Assembly: GCA_900321915.1 (NCBI GenBank) | Contig: ONXW01000250.1 | Coordinates: 1 to 7,508, forward strand | From: an uncultured Eubacteriales bacterium | GTDB lineage: Bacteria; Bacillota; Clostridia; Lachnospirales; Lachnospiraceae | Direction of reading: 5' to 3' | Length of the DNA stretch: 7,508 bases | Part shown: positions 1-6,595 of the stretch, piece by piece | Numbering within the stretch: the stretch's first letter is position 1 | Layout: the number at the start of each line of letters is the position of its first letter | The notes under the pieces: model-generated | Told to the model about the DNA's origin: nothing | Database searches by the model: none | The model's input: only the letters and a program-made list of their open reading frames with translations | Translations under genes and position numbers: made by a program

Positions 1-1
1 G

Positions 2-682
2 ATATTGATCATTGAAGATGAAGTGAGTATCGCGGAGCTGGAGAAGGATTATCTGGAGCTTTCCGGCTTTGAGGTGGAGATAGAGAACGACGGCGACAGG
101 GGACTTCTCAGGAGCCTGAAGGAGGACTTCGACCTGATCCTGCTGGACCTGATGCTTCCCGGAACGGACGGTTTCGAGATCTGCAGGCAGATCCGCAGCA
201 GCAGGAACACCCCCGTCATCATCGTATCCGCGAAGAAGGACGATATCGACAAGATTCGCGGCCTCGGCCTGGGGGCGGATGATTATATCACCAAGCCCTT
301 CAGCCCCAGCGAGATGGTGGCCAGGGTCAAGGCCCACCTGGCCCGCTATGAGCGGCTCATCGGCCATGGGCGTCCGGAAAATGAGACCGTCGAGATACGC
401 GGGCTGAAGATTGACAAGACCGCCCGCCGGGTATGGGTCAACGGGGAGGAGAAGAACTTCACCACCAAGGAGTTCGACCTCCTGACCTTCCTTGCGGAAA
501 ACCCGAACCATGTGTACACAAAGGAAGAGCTGTTCCGGGAAATCTGGGGCATGGAATCCCTGGGGGACATTGCCACCGTGACCGTACATATTAAGAAAAT
601 CCGGGAAAAGATCGAATTCAACACCGCAAGGCCCCAGTATATTGAAACCATCTGGGGGGTGGGATACCGGTTTAAGGTATAG
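2..682 (+). CDS. OmpR/PhoB-family response regulator, 5' end cut off
   Basis: DNA-binding response regulator of a two-component system, acting in the cytoplasm as the partner of a membrane histidine kinase that is not in this window. Numbering from the TTG codon at position 5, the receiver domain covers about residues 1-115. It has the acidic pair E4-D5, the phospho-acceptor D48 in LILLDLMLPG, S75 in VSA and K97 in TKPF. A winged-helix output domain (about 128-225) follows, ending in YIETIWGVGYRFKV, the typical OmpR/PhoB C-terminus. The reading frame is open to the window edge and reads I-L-I-I-E-D-E from position 2. The acceptor Asp is usually near residue 52-54, so about four to six residues including the true start are probably missing upstream; TTG at 5 is unlikely to be the start. 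A hairpin terminator follows directly. The kinase partner and target genes cannot be told from the sequence. Confidence 0.95.
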   Translation: MLIIEDEVSIAELEKDYLELSGFEVEIENDGDRGLLRSLKEDFDLILLDLMLPGTDGFEICRQIRSSRNTPVIIVSAKKDDIDKIRGLGLGADDYITKPFSPSEMVARVKAHLARYERLIGHGRPENETVEIRGLKIDKTARRVWVNGEEKNFTTKEFDLLTFLAENPNHVYTKEELFREIWGMESLGDIATVTVHIKKIREKIEFNTARPQYIETIWGVGYRFKV

Positions 683-684
683 GC

Positions 685-729
685 AAAAAAAGCGCGGGAA
701 CCGCAGTCAGAGCGGTTTCCGCGTTTTTT
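685..729. terminator. Bidirectional rho-independent terminator
   Basis: A GC-rich stem pairs positions 692-704 with 712-724 around a 7-base loop (705-711). There are two G-T wobbles and otherwise continuous pairing. Seven A's (685-691) precede the stem and a T-run (724-729) follows it, so a U-tract is produced on either strand. It begins two bases after the response regulator stop codon and lies about 15 bases beyond the stop of the convergent amidohydrolase gene. It therefore most likely ends both transcripts. Confidence 0.9.
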
Positions 730-743
730 GTTTATCCGTTTTT

Positions 744-1559
744 TCAGTTCCGGGGCAGGCGGTAGATTCTCTCCGCGTTCTGCGAAAATACTTCTTCCCA
801 GTGGTTTTCGGGAATGATCTGCTTTACAACGTCGATGTAATTCCGGTAGTTTGCCAGGGGCCAGTCGGTGCCGAACATAAAGCGGCTGTAGTCCTCCACG
901 TAGGCGATCCAGGTGCGGAGCGCCTCCACGTAGCCCTTCTGGCGTTCCAGGTATTCCGGCACGTCGAAGCTGCGTTCCAGGAGGCCTGAAAGGTCGGCGG
1001 ACACGTTCGGGTTCTTCTCAATGACCGCCGCGGCGTCCATCAGGAAGGGGTTGCCGAAATGGCACATAACGAACCGGACCTTCGGGTGAAGCACGGCGGC
1101 CTCGTCGATGGTCATGGGATGGCTGTAGCGCAGGAGCGCGTTCGCCGCGGCTGTCTGCCCGGTGTGGACGGCAACCGGTTTGTCGTACCAGGCCGCCAGC
1201 TCGTAGACAGGGCCGAAGCGCATATCCGAGACATAGATCCGGCTGTAGCCGGGATAAAGCTTTACGCCGACACAGTTGGGTTTCTGAAGGTTCTTTTCGA
1301 TCAGGTCAAAGGCCGTGCGGCCTTCATAGTGGTCGAGGTCGCTGTCGTGGACGCCGACACAGTAATGAAGGAAATCCGGGAAGCTGTTGTTTTCCGGAGG
1401 AAGGCCGTAATTGCCCATCACCACGCCGCCGGAAATCCCGAGCTCCCGATACGTCTGCCGCAGGTGCTCTTCCGTGTTCTCATGGCCCGCCCGGCGGGCT
1501 ATCACATCAAAGTACTTTTCCCCCGGCATGAAATGCAGGTGGGCGTCTATGATTCGCAT
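744..1559 (-). CDS. Amidohydrolase-2 family metal-dependent hydrolase
   Basis: Predicted cytoplasmic TIM-barrel hydrolase or decarboxylase of the amidohydrolase-2 family; 271 residues, normal for compact members. Visible metal and active-site residues are the N-terminal HxH (H7, H9 in DAHLHF), K100 in VGVKLYPGY, H132 in VAVHTGQT, H167 in CHFGNP and D232 in FGTDWPLANY. This is a complete ligand set for the superfamily, so the protein is probably active. There is no signal peptide or membrane segment. The ATG at 1559 is preceded by GGGAGA four bases upstream. The gene starts 17 bases after the aspartokinase stop, so it is the last gene of the lepB-lysC operon. The substrate cannot be inferred; the family covers amide, lactone and aromatic-acid substrates. 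Its position after aspartokinase does not by itself imply a role in lysine or threonine synthesis. Confidence 0.9.
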   Translation of the reverse strand: MRIIDAHLHFMPGEKYFDVIARRAGHENTEEHLRQTYRELGISGGVVMGNYGLPPENNSFPDFLHYCVGVHDSDLDHYEGRTAFDLIEKNLQKPNCVGVKLYPGYSRIYVSDMRFGPVYELAAWYDKPVAVHTGQTAAANALLRYSHPMTIDEAAVLHPKVRFVMCHFGNPFLMDAAAVIEKNPNVSADLSGLLERSFDVPEYLERQKGYVEALRTWIAYVEDYSRFMFGTDWPLANYRNYIDVVKQIIPENHWEEVFSQNAERIYRLPRN

Positions 1560-1576
1560 GCTGTCTCCCGGTATTG

Positions 1577-2896
1577 TCAGATGCTGGCGGTGATGAAGAT
1601 ATCGTAGATGGCTCGGACGGCCGCCTCGAAATCCTCATTGCGGACGCCGATGATAATGTTCAGCTCGCTGGAGCCCTGGTCAATCATCTTGACATTGACC
1701 CGCGCGTGGGCAAGGGCGGAGAAGATACGTCCCGCGGTACCTCTGGCGGACTTCATGCCGCGGCCGACGACGGCAATCAGGGCGATATCCGATTCCAGCT
1801 CGATGGCATCGGGATGGACGGCACGGTGAAGGTAGGAGATCACCTGCTGCTCATGGGCGACGAATTCATCCTGATGGATAAATACCGTCATGGTATCGAT
1901 GCCGGAGGGCATATGCTCGAAGGACAGCCCCAGATCCTCAAAAACGCCGAGGACACGGCGGCCGAAGCCGATCTCCGCGTTCATCATGGCCTTTTCAATG
2001 GTGACGGAGCAGAAGCCCTTTTTGCCCGCGATGCCGGTGATGGTGTAGCTGGGCTTGCGGCAGGTGTTTTCCACAATCATGGTACCCTGGTCCTGGGGAC
2101 GGTTGGTATTCAGGATGTGAATCGGGATGCCCTCGACACGGACCGGGAAAATGGCGTCTTCGTGGAGTACGCCTGCGCCCATGTAGGAGAGCTCGCGCAG
2201 CTCCTTGTAGGTGATGACGTCAATCGGAATCGGGTTCTCCACAATGCCGGGATCCGTTACCAGGAAGCCGGAGACATCGGTCCAGTTCTCATAGACGTCC
2301 GCGTGTACCGCGCGGGCCACGATGGAACCCGTGACATCGGATCCGCCGCGGGAGAAGGTATGGATGGTCCCGTCGGGGAGGGAGCCGTAGAAACCGGGGA
2401 TGACTGCGCGCTCCGTCAGCTCAAGGCGGTGCACCAGCTCCTCGTTGGTCTTTTCCGCGAGGAAAGCGCCCTTTTCGTCAAAAAAGATCACATCCGCGGC
2501 GTCGATGAACTCACAGTCCAGATAGTGGGCCATGATCATGCCGTTCAGGTATTCGCCGCGGGAGGCGGCGTAATCCCGGCCTGCCTTCGCAAGGAAATTT
2601 TCTTCAATCTTTCTGAACTCGAAGTCCAGGTTGAGATTCAGGTCCAGTCCCTCCACGATGAAGGTGAAGCGCTCCTTAATCTGCTGGAAAATCTTTCCGT
2701 AGGGAGCTCCGTTTTCGATGGCGTCGTAACACTGGTACAGCAGGTCGGTCACCTTGGAATCAGTCTTGCTGCGGCGCCCGGGGGCGGAAGGGATGACGTA
2801 CCGTCTTGCCTTGTCGGCGCGGATAATGTCGCCGACCTTCTTAAACTGCTTTGCGCTCGCGAGGGAGCTTCCGCCGAATTTCACTACTTTTTTCAT
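1577..2896 (-). CDS. lysC: Aspartate kinase, class III-like, with two ACT domains
   Basis: Phosphorylates L-aspartate with ATP to 4-aspartyl phosphate, the first step toward lysine, threonine, methionine and diaminopimelate. It is a cytoplasmic enzyme of 439 residues from the chosen start. Visible motifs are KFGGSS (6-11), an SAPGRRSKTDSKVTDLLY segment, RGGSD (183-187) and WTDVSG (205-210). Two C-terminal ACT regulatory domains follow (about 284-355 and 371-436). The FEHMPSGID segment in the first ACT resembles monofunctional class III enzymes such as Bacillus YclM, so feedback inhibition by lysine and/or threonine is likely but not provable here. ATG at 2896 is preferred over an in-frame TTG at 2908: AAGGAG directly abuts the TTG with no spacing, while it lies 12 bases before the ATG. 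The protein then begins MKKVVKFGGSS, as in the family. It is the middle gene of a three-gene operon. Confidence 0.95.
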   Translation of the reverse strand: MKKVVKFGGSSLASAKQFKKVGDIIRADKARRYVIPSAPGRRSKTDSKVTDLLYQCYDAIENGAPYGKIFQQIKERFTFIVEGLDLNLNLDFEFRKIEENFLAKAGRDYAASRGEYLNGMIMAHYLDCEFIDAADVIFFDEKGAFLAEKTNEELVHRLELTERAVIPGFYGSLPDGTIHTFSRGGSDVTGSIVARAVHADVYENWTDVSGFLVTDPGIVENPIPIDVITYKELRELSYMGAGVLHEDAIFPVRVEGIPIHILNTNRPQDQGTMIVENTCRKPSYTITGIAGKKGFCSVTIEKAMMNAEIGFGRRVLGVFEDLGLSFEHMPSGIDTMTVFIHQDEFVAHEQQVISYLHRAVHPDAIELESDIALIAVVGRGMKSARGTAGRIFSALAHARVNVKMIDQGSSELNIIIGVRNEDFEAAVRAIYDIFITASI

Positions 2897-2908
2897 TTCT
2901 GTATTCAA

Positions 2909-2914
2909 CTCCTT
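2909..2914 (-). promoter_or_regulatory. Ribosome binding site of aspartokinase, overlapping the upstream stop codon
   Basis: On the minus strand this reads AAGGAG, and the TAA stop codon of the signal peptidase gene (2915-2913) supplies its first two A's. The site lies 12 bases before the ATG at 2896, and zero bases before the alternative TTG, which decides the start. The overlap suggests that ribosomes ending on the signal peptidase gene help begin translation of the aspartokinase gene. Confidence 0.8.
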
Positions 2915-3650
2915 AGTTCAGCCATTTTATTCCCGGGAAGTACTTGAAATAGACCTTGGCGATCAGCTTGCTGCGCTCCACATAGGGAGTGTGCCACCGC
3001 CTGGAGTCATTGGAGTAGTTCCGGTTGTCGCCCAGCATGAAATAACAGTTCTCCGGCACTTCAAAGTGCATCGGTTCTTCCGGCATCATGGGCTCTTTGA
3101 TCATCGACTCGTCCAGCGGCTCCGAAGAGCCGTTCAGGTATACGTGGCCGTCCTTCACGTCCACGGTATCCCCGGGCATGCCGATGATTCTTTTTACATA
3201 GTAGGTCCGGATTCCTGCCGCCTCATCGTCAGGATAGATAAAAATGGCGATATCGCCGCGCTCCGGTTCCCCGAAGGTGTATTTGAGCCTGAGTCCTATC
3301 ACGCGGTCTCCGGGCATGATGGTGGTCTCCATGGACCCCGTGGGGACGGTGCTGTTGGCAATGATAAAATAATCCAGCAGGAAGGCAATCACGACGGCAG
3401 CCGCGAGAACCGGTATCCAGCTCAGGATCTCCTTTAACAGGCTGGGGTTTTCGGGCGGGGTTTCGCCGGCATTCTCCTGTTCCCCTGAAGAATCGGGGGT
3501 GGCTTCTTCCGTTTCGGGGGCCGGTTCTTCCGCGGAGCGGTTGATGCCGGTACGGCCGGCGCGAAGGTCCTCGAGCATGCGGTCAAGGTCGCCGAAGCGG
3601 GAGAGATCGTCGGGATCCGGGGTATGATTGTTCTGATGATTCTGATCCAT
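2913..3650 (-). CDS. lepB: Signal peptidase I with an acidic N-terminal extension
   Basis: Membrane-bound serine protease that cuts signal peptides from secreted proteins; the active site faces outside. The 245 residues comprise a hydrophilic, Asp/Glu/Pro-rich N-terminal stretch (about 1-72), one membrane segment (about 78-98) and the catalytic domain. The nucleophile is S106 in VPTGSM, the general base is K153 in YYVKRIIGMPGD, and the conserved LGDNRNYSNDSR box is at 206-217. A single anchor and short catalytic domain are typical of Gram-positive type I enzymes. The acidic leader is longer than in Bacillus SipS, where the membrane segment starts close to the N-terminus. The ATG at 3650 has a purine-rich AGAGAG a few bases upstream. 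Starting further inside would remove only the extension, but there is no better-placed ribosome site visible. It is the first gene of the operon with aspartokinase and amidohydrolase. Confidence 0.96.
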   Translation of the reverse strand: MDQNHQNNHTPDPDDLSRFGDLDRMLEDLRAGRTGINRSAEEPAPETEEATPDSSGEQENAGETPPENPSLLKEILSWIPVLAAAVVIAFLLDYFIIANSTVPTGSMETTIMPGDRVIGLRLKYTFGEPERGDIAIFIYPDDEAAGIRTYYVKRIIGMPGDTVDVKDGHVYLNGSSEPLDESMIKEPMMPEEPMHFEVPENCYFMLGDNRNYSNDSRRWHTPYVERSKLIAKVYFKYFPGIKWLN

Positions 3651-3693
3651 AATTCTCTCTTTTCGCAGAAATCTGCTTCATGTACAATGTGTC

Positions 3694-3722
3694 AGTTTAA
3701 CAGTATAAGATACTTCCGTCAA
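3694..3722 (-). promoter_or_regulatory. Predicted promoter P1 of the lepB operon
   Basis: On the minus strand TTGACG (3722-3717) is separated by exactly 17 bases from TAAACT (3699-3694), giving 9 of 12 matches to the sigma-A consensus. Transcription would begin near 3687, about 37 bases before the lepB ATG. It overlaps a second candidate promoter shifted 8 bases upstream. Confidence 0.55.
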
Positions 3723-3730
3723 ATGTGCAA
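3702..3730 (-). promoter_or_regulatory. Predicted promoter P2 of the lepB operon, overlapping P1
   Basis: On the minus strand TTGCAC (3730-3725), a 17-base spacer and TATACT (3707-3702) form a second sigma-A-like promoter. Its -10 is better than that of P1 and its -35 is poorer. Only one of the two may be used; sequence alone does not decide. Confidence 0.45.
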
Positions 3731-3745
3731 GTGGATTGGAAATGA

Positions 3746-3774
3746 TTGTATTTATCGGGGGCGGATGTTAAAAT
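3746..3774 (+). promoter_or_regulatory. Predicted extended -10 promoter of the glgB operon
   Basis: TTGTAT (3746-3751), a 17-base spacer and TAAAAT (3769-3774) form a sigma-A-like promoter. The TG at 3766-3767, one base before the -10, gives an extended -10 element. Predicted transcription starts near 3781, leaving a leader of about 46 bases before the branching enzyme ATG. No terminator-like or riboswitch-like structure is evident in that leader. Confidence 0.6.
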
Positions 3775-3826
3775 GTTGTAAAAGAGTGCCGATTCTTCAC
3801 CGGGTACATGAACGGAGGATATAATA

Positions 3827-6319
3827 ATGGATAAGATCTTGTATGACCTGATGGACTGGGCAGGAGTAGAAGAGATTACCTATGCGGAGTCATCGGACCC
3901 GCACCGTATTCTGGGACCGCATATGACACCGGAGGGAATGCTTGTGCAGGCATATATCCCGACGGCCCGGGATGTGACGGTAAAGCTTTCCCGGACAGGG
4001 CAGCAGTACAACATGCAGCTGGTGGATGAGAGCGGCTTTTTTGCTGTGCTGGTACCGGTAAAGAAGCTTGCCGACTATACGCTCCTCGTGTTCTATGACA
4101 ACGGCGTGCTTACGGAAAAGCGCGATCCTTACGCGTTCAGGCAGCAGATTCCGGAGAAAGAGCTGAAGAAGTTTTCCGCCGGCATTCACTATGAGATTTA
4201 CAACAGGCTTGGGGCGCACCCCATGACCGTATCCGGTATCGACGGGGTCCTCTTTGCCGTGTGGGCTCCCATGGCCATGCGCGTGAGCGTGGTGGGAGAC
4301 TTTAACCTCTGGGACGGCAGGCGGCACCAGATGCGGCGCCTCGGGAATTCCGGCGTGTTTGAACTCTTTATTCCCGGCGTCCGCGAGGGAACCATATATA
4401 AATATGAAATCAAGAACCACAACAGCACGCCTTTCCTGAAGGCCGACCCTTACGCGAACGGGGCGGAGATGCGCCCGAACAACGCTTCCGTGGTGAGAAA
4501 TCTGGAAGGTTTTTCCTGGTCGGATGACGCCTGGATGGAGAAGAGGGCGGCTGCGGAAGCAGGACAGAGTCCCATGTCCGTCTACGAGGTCCACCTGGGT
4601 TCCTGGAAGCGGAAGGAACCTGCGGCGGACAGGAACGGGAAGGTGATCGCGGGCTCAGAGTTCCTGAACTACCGGGAGCTGGCGGAGGAGCTTGCCGATT
4701 ATGTAAAGAAAATGGGATACACCCATGTGGAGCTGATGCCCGTGATGGAGCATCCGCTGGATGCGTCCTGGGGATACCAGGTGACCGGCTACTACGCGCC
4801 GACGAGGCGCTTTGGGACGCCGGAGGATTTCATGTTCTTCATGAATTACATGCATGAGAACGGCATCGGCGTGATCCTGGACTGGGTGCCGGCGAATTTC
4901 CCGAGGGATTCCTGGGCGCTGGCCGGCTTTGACGGCGGATGCCTCTACGAGAGTGAGAACAGGGACGCGGGGACGCTGTCCTTCCATTACGGCAGGCCGG
5001 AGGTCTCCAACTTCCTGATAGCGAACGCGCTCTTCTGGATGGAAAAGTACCATGCCGACGGGCTGCGGCTCGATGCCGTCGCTTCCATGCTCTACCTGGA
5101 TTACGGGAAAAACCCGGGAGAGTGGGTGGCCAATATCTACGGCGGGCATGAGAACCTGGACGCTGTGGAATTCCTGAAGCACCTGAGCTCCGTTTTCCAC
5201 ACCCGCTGCAGGGGAGGCGTCCTCATCGCGGAGGAGCAGTCCGCGTGGCCGGGGGTTACGGCGCCCCTCACAAATGACGGTCTGGGTTTTGACTTCAAGT
5301 GGAACGAAGGCTGGATGAATGATTTCTTTTCCTATATGCAGTGTGATTCCCTGTACCGGAAGGACCTCTACAATAAGCTGACGTTCAGCATGATATACAA
5401 TTACAGCGAAAACTTCATCCTCCCTTACCCCCACAGTGAAGCTGTGTTCGGGAAGGGATCGGCGGCCGGGCGCATGCCGGGCAGGACGCTGGAGGAAAAG
5501 TTCGCGAACCTGAGGGCTGCCTACGGCTTTATGACCGGACATCCGGGGAAAAAGCTTCTCTTTATGGGCCAGGAGCTGGGACAGCTGGATGAGTGGAATG
5601 AATCCCTGGGAGTGGAGTGGGATCTGCTTCAGTATAACCTGCACTCCGATATGCAGGCGTACACCGCAGCCCTGAATGAGCTGTACCGGAAGCATCCCGC
5701 TCTCTGGAAGCGGGACTTTGACCCGGAGGGATTCTCCTGGATTAACTGCATGGACGCGGAGAACAACATTGTCTCGTTCCTGAGGAGCTCCGATGAGCCG
5801 GAGGAAACGCTCCTGTTTGTCGCGAATTTTGCGCCGGTTCCCCACGAGAAATACAGGGTCGGCGTTCCCTTCGCGGGCAAATATAAAGAGATTTTTAACA
5901 GTGAAGACATAAAGTTCGGCGGATCGGGGCCGGCGAACCCGAGGGTAAAGGCTTCCCGCGCTGAGGCGGCGGACGGAAGGGACAATTCCGTAACAATCTT
6001 TCTTCCCGGACTGGCGGTGCTGGTATTTGCCTGTACGCCGGAGAAGCCGGCGGAAGATAAGCCGGCGGCCGTAAAGACTTCGAAGAAGGAAGCGGAGAAA
6101 CCGGTAAAAGCCCCTGACACTGCTCCCGCGGAAAAGCAGAGCCTGGTGGACAGCGTGAAAAAGGCCGCGGCTGCAAAGGCCGGCAGTATGAAGAAGGCTG
6201 CGGGGGAGAAAGCCGGGACCGTAAAGAAGGCCGCGCAGGAGAAGGCCGGGAGCGTCAGGAACGCGGCGGCTAAAAAGGCAAAAAGCGTCAAGGACGCGCT
6301 GACAAAAAACAATGCCTGA
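3827..6319 (+). CDS. glgB: Glycogen branching enzyme homologue with altered active site and repeat tail
   Basis: Homologue of 1,4-alpha-glucan branching enzyme (GH13), which makes alpha-1,6 branches in glycogen in the cytoplasm. The 830 residues run in this order: an N1 carbohydrate-binding-like domain (about 1-115), a CBM48 domain (about 125-225, with FAVWAPMAMRVSVVGDFNLW), the GH13 barrel (about 250-620), a C-terminal beta domain (to about 736), a Lys/Pro/Ala linker (737-768) and an 11-residue repeat tail (769-830). Against the E. coli residues known to be important, Y317, D352, R414, the nucleophile D416, the acid/base E469 and H536 are kept. The region I His is N357, and the transition-state Asp of HDE is S537 (HSE). 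The loop at 373-390 is also short. GGAGG at 3814-3818 lies 8 bases before the ATG. The frame is intact throughout, so this is not a decayed pseudogene. It may be a weakened, non-catalytic or re-specialised paralogue; no other glycogen genes are nearby. Confidence 0.93.
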   Translation: MDKILYDLMDWAGVEEITYAESSDPHRILGPHMTPEGMLVQAYIPTARDVTVKLSRTGQQYNMQLVDESGFFAVLVPVKKLADYTLLVFYDNGVLTEKRDPYAFRQQIPEKELKKFSAGIHYEIYNRLGAHPMTVSGIDGVLFAVWAPMAMRVSVVGDFNLWDGRRHQMRRLGNSGVFELFIPGVREGTIYKYEIKNHNSTPFLKADPYANGAEMRPNNASVVRNLEGFSWSDDAWMEKRAAAEAGQSPMSVYEVHLGSWKRKEPAADRNGKVIAGSEFLNYRELAEELADYVKKMGYTHVELMPVMEHPLDASWGYQVTGYYAPTRRFGTPEDFMFFMNYMHENGIGVILDWVPANFPRDSWALAGFDGGCLYESENRDAGTLSFHYGRPEVSNFLIANALFWMEKYHADGLRLDAVASMLYLDYGKNPGEWVANIYGGHENLDAVEFLKHLSSVFHTRCRGGVLIAEEQSAWPGVTAPLTNDGLGFDFKWNEGWMNDFFSYMQCDSLYRKDLYNKLTFSMIYNYSENFILPYPHSEAVFGKGSAAGRMPGRTLEEKFANLRAAYGFMTGHPGKKLLFMGQELGQLDEWNESLGVEWDLLQYNLHSDMQAYTAALNELYRKHPALWKRDFDPEGFSWINCMDAENNIVSFLRSSDEPEETLLFVANFAPVPHEKYRVGVPFAGKYKEIFNSEDIKFGGSGPANPRVKASRAEAADGRDNSVTIFLPGLAVLVFACTPEKPAEDKPAAVKTSKKEAEKPVKAPDTAPAEKQSLVDSVKKAAAAKAGSMKKAAGEKAGTVKKAAQEKAGSVRNAAAKKAKSVKDALTKNNA
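6158..6316 (+). repeat. 33-base tandem repeats encoding an 11-residue helical tail
   Basis: Four consecutive 33-base units (6158-6190, 6191-6223, 6224-6256, 6257-6289) and a partial fifth (6290-6316) code for the branching enzyme C-terminus. The units read KKAAAAKAGSM, KKAAGEKAGTV, KKAAQEKAGSV, RNAAAKKAKSV and KDALTKNNA. The consensus is about K-K-A-A-x-x-K-A-G-[ST]-V. Ala and Lys codons differ at third positions between units, so the repeat is kept at the protein level or is old, not a recent slippage product. Confidence 0.9.
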
Positions 6320-6334
6320 CAGGATGGACCGGAA

Positions 6335-6595
6335 GTGACAAATTATACATACCTGCTCCGCTGTGCGGACAATTCCCTGTACTGCGGGTGGACGAACCGC
6401 CTGCAGGAACGGGTTGCGTCGCACAACTGCGGAAGCGGCGCAAAATATACGAGGAGCAGGCTTCCCGTGCAGCTGGTGTACTATGAAGAACATTCCACCA
6501 GGGAAGAGGCAATGCAGAGGGAAGCTGCCATAAAGCGTCTTTCTAAGAGGGAGAAGGAAGCGCTCGTGGAAAAGTTTGGGAGGAGCCATGTTTGA
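6335..6595 (+). CDS. GIY-YIG domain protein of the UPF0213/YhbQ type
   Basis: Small cytoplasmic protein of 86 residues, nearly all of it one GIY-YIG nuclease-like domain. The first half has the domain hallmark: YTYLLRCADNSLYCG (residues 4-18), followed by TNRLQERVASHN (20-31) and GAKYTRSRLPVQLVYYEE (35-52). The C-terminal helix has the usual EAMQREAAIKRLSKREKEAL pattern of the family. A nuclease activity in DNA repair has been suggested for relatives, but the substrate is unknown. The start is GTG at 6335, seven bases after AGGATGG; no in-frame ATG upstream is available before the branching enzyme stop. It begins 15 bases after the branching enzyme and overlaps the LysR gene by 8 bases, so it is probably cotranscribed with both. 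Confidence 0.92.
   Translation: MTNYTYLLRCADNSLYCGWTNRLQERVASHNCGSGAKYTRSRLPVQLVYYEEHSTREEAMQREAAIKRLSKREKEALVEKFGRSHV

Noticed and set aside
2897..2908. TTG start giving four extra residues on aspartokinase
   Set aside because: The ribosome site AAGGAG abuts the TTG with no spacer, while the ATG at 2896 gives the family-typical start MKKVVKFGGSS.
1574..2947. Open frame of 457 codons on the plus strand opposite the aspartokinase gene
   Set aside because: It is a mirror of the real gene, with a Gly/Asp/Val-rich low-information sequence and no family resemblance; aspartokinase motifs on the other strand are unambiguous.
3665..3676. Inverted repeat GCAGA-AA-TCTGC in the lepB leader as an operator or hairpin
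   Set aside because: The arms are only five bases with a two-base centre, too short for a stable hairpin and common by chance; no second copy is visible in the divergent region.
3651..3826. Possible riboswitch or small RNA in the divergent intergenic region
   Set aside because: The predicted leaders are about 37 and 46 bases, too short for a known riboswitch, and no strong stem-loops or terminator were found.
6035..6316. Branching enzyme tail as a frameshift or read-through product
   Set aside because: The 33-base period stays in frame to the stop, and synonymous codon variation between units shows the protein repeat itself is real coding sequence.
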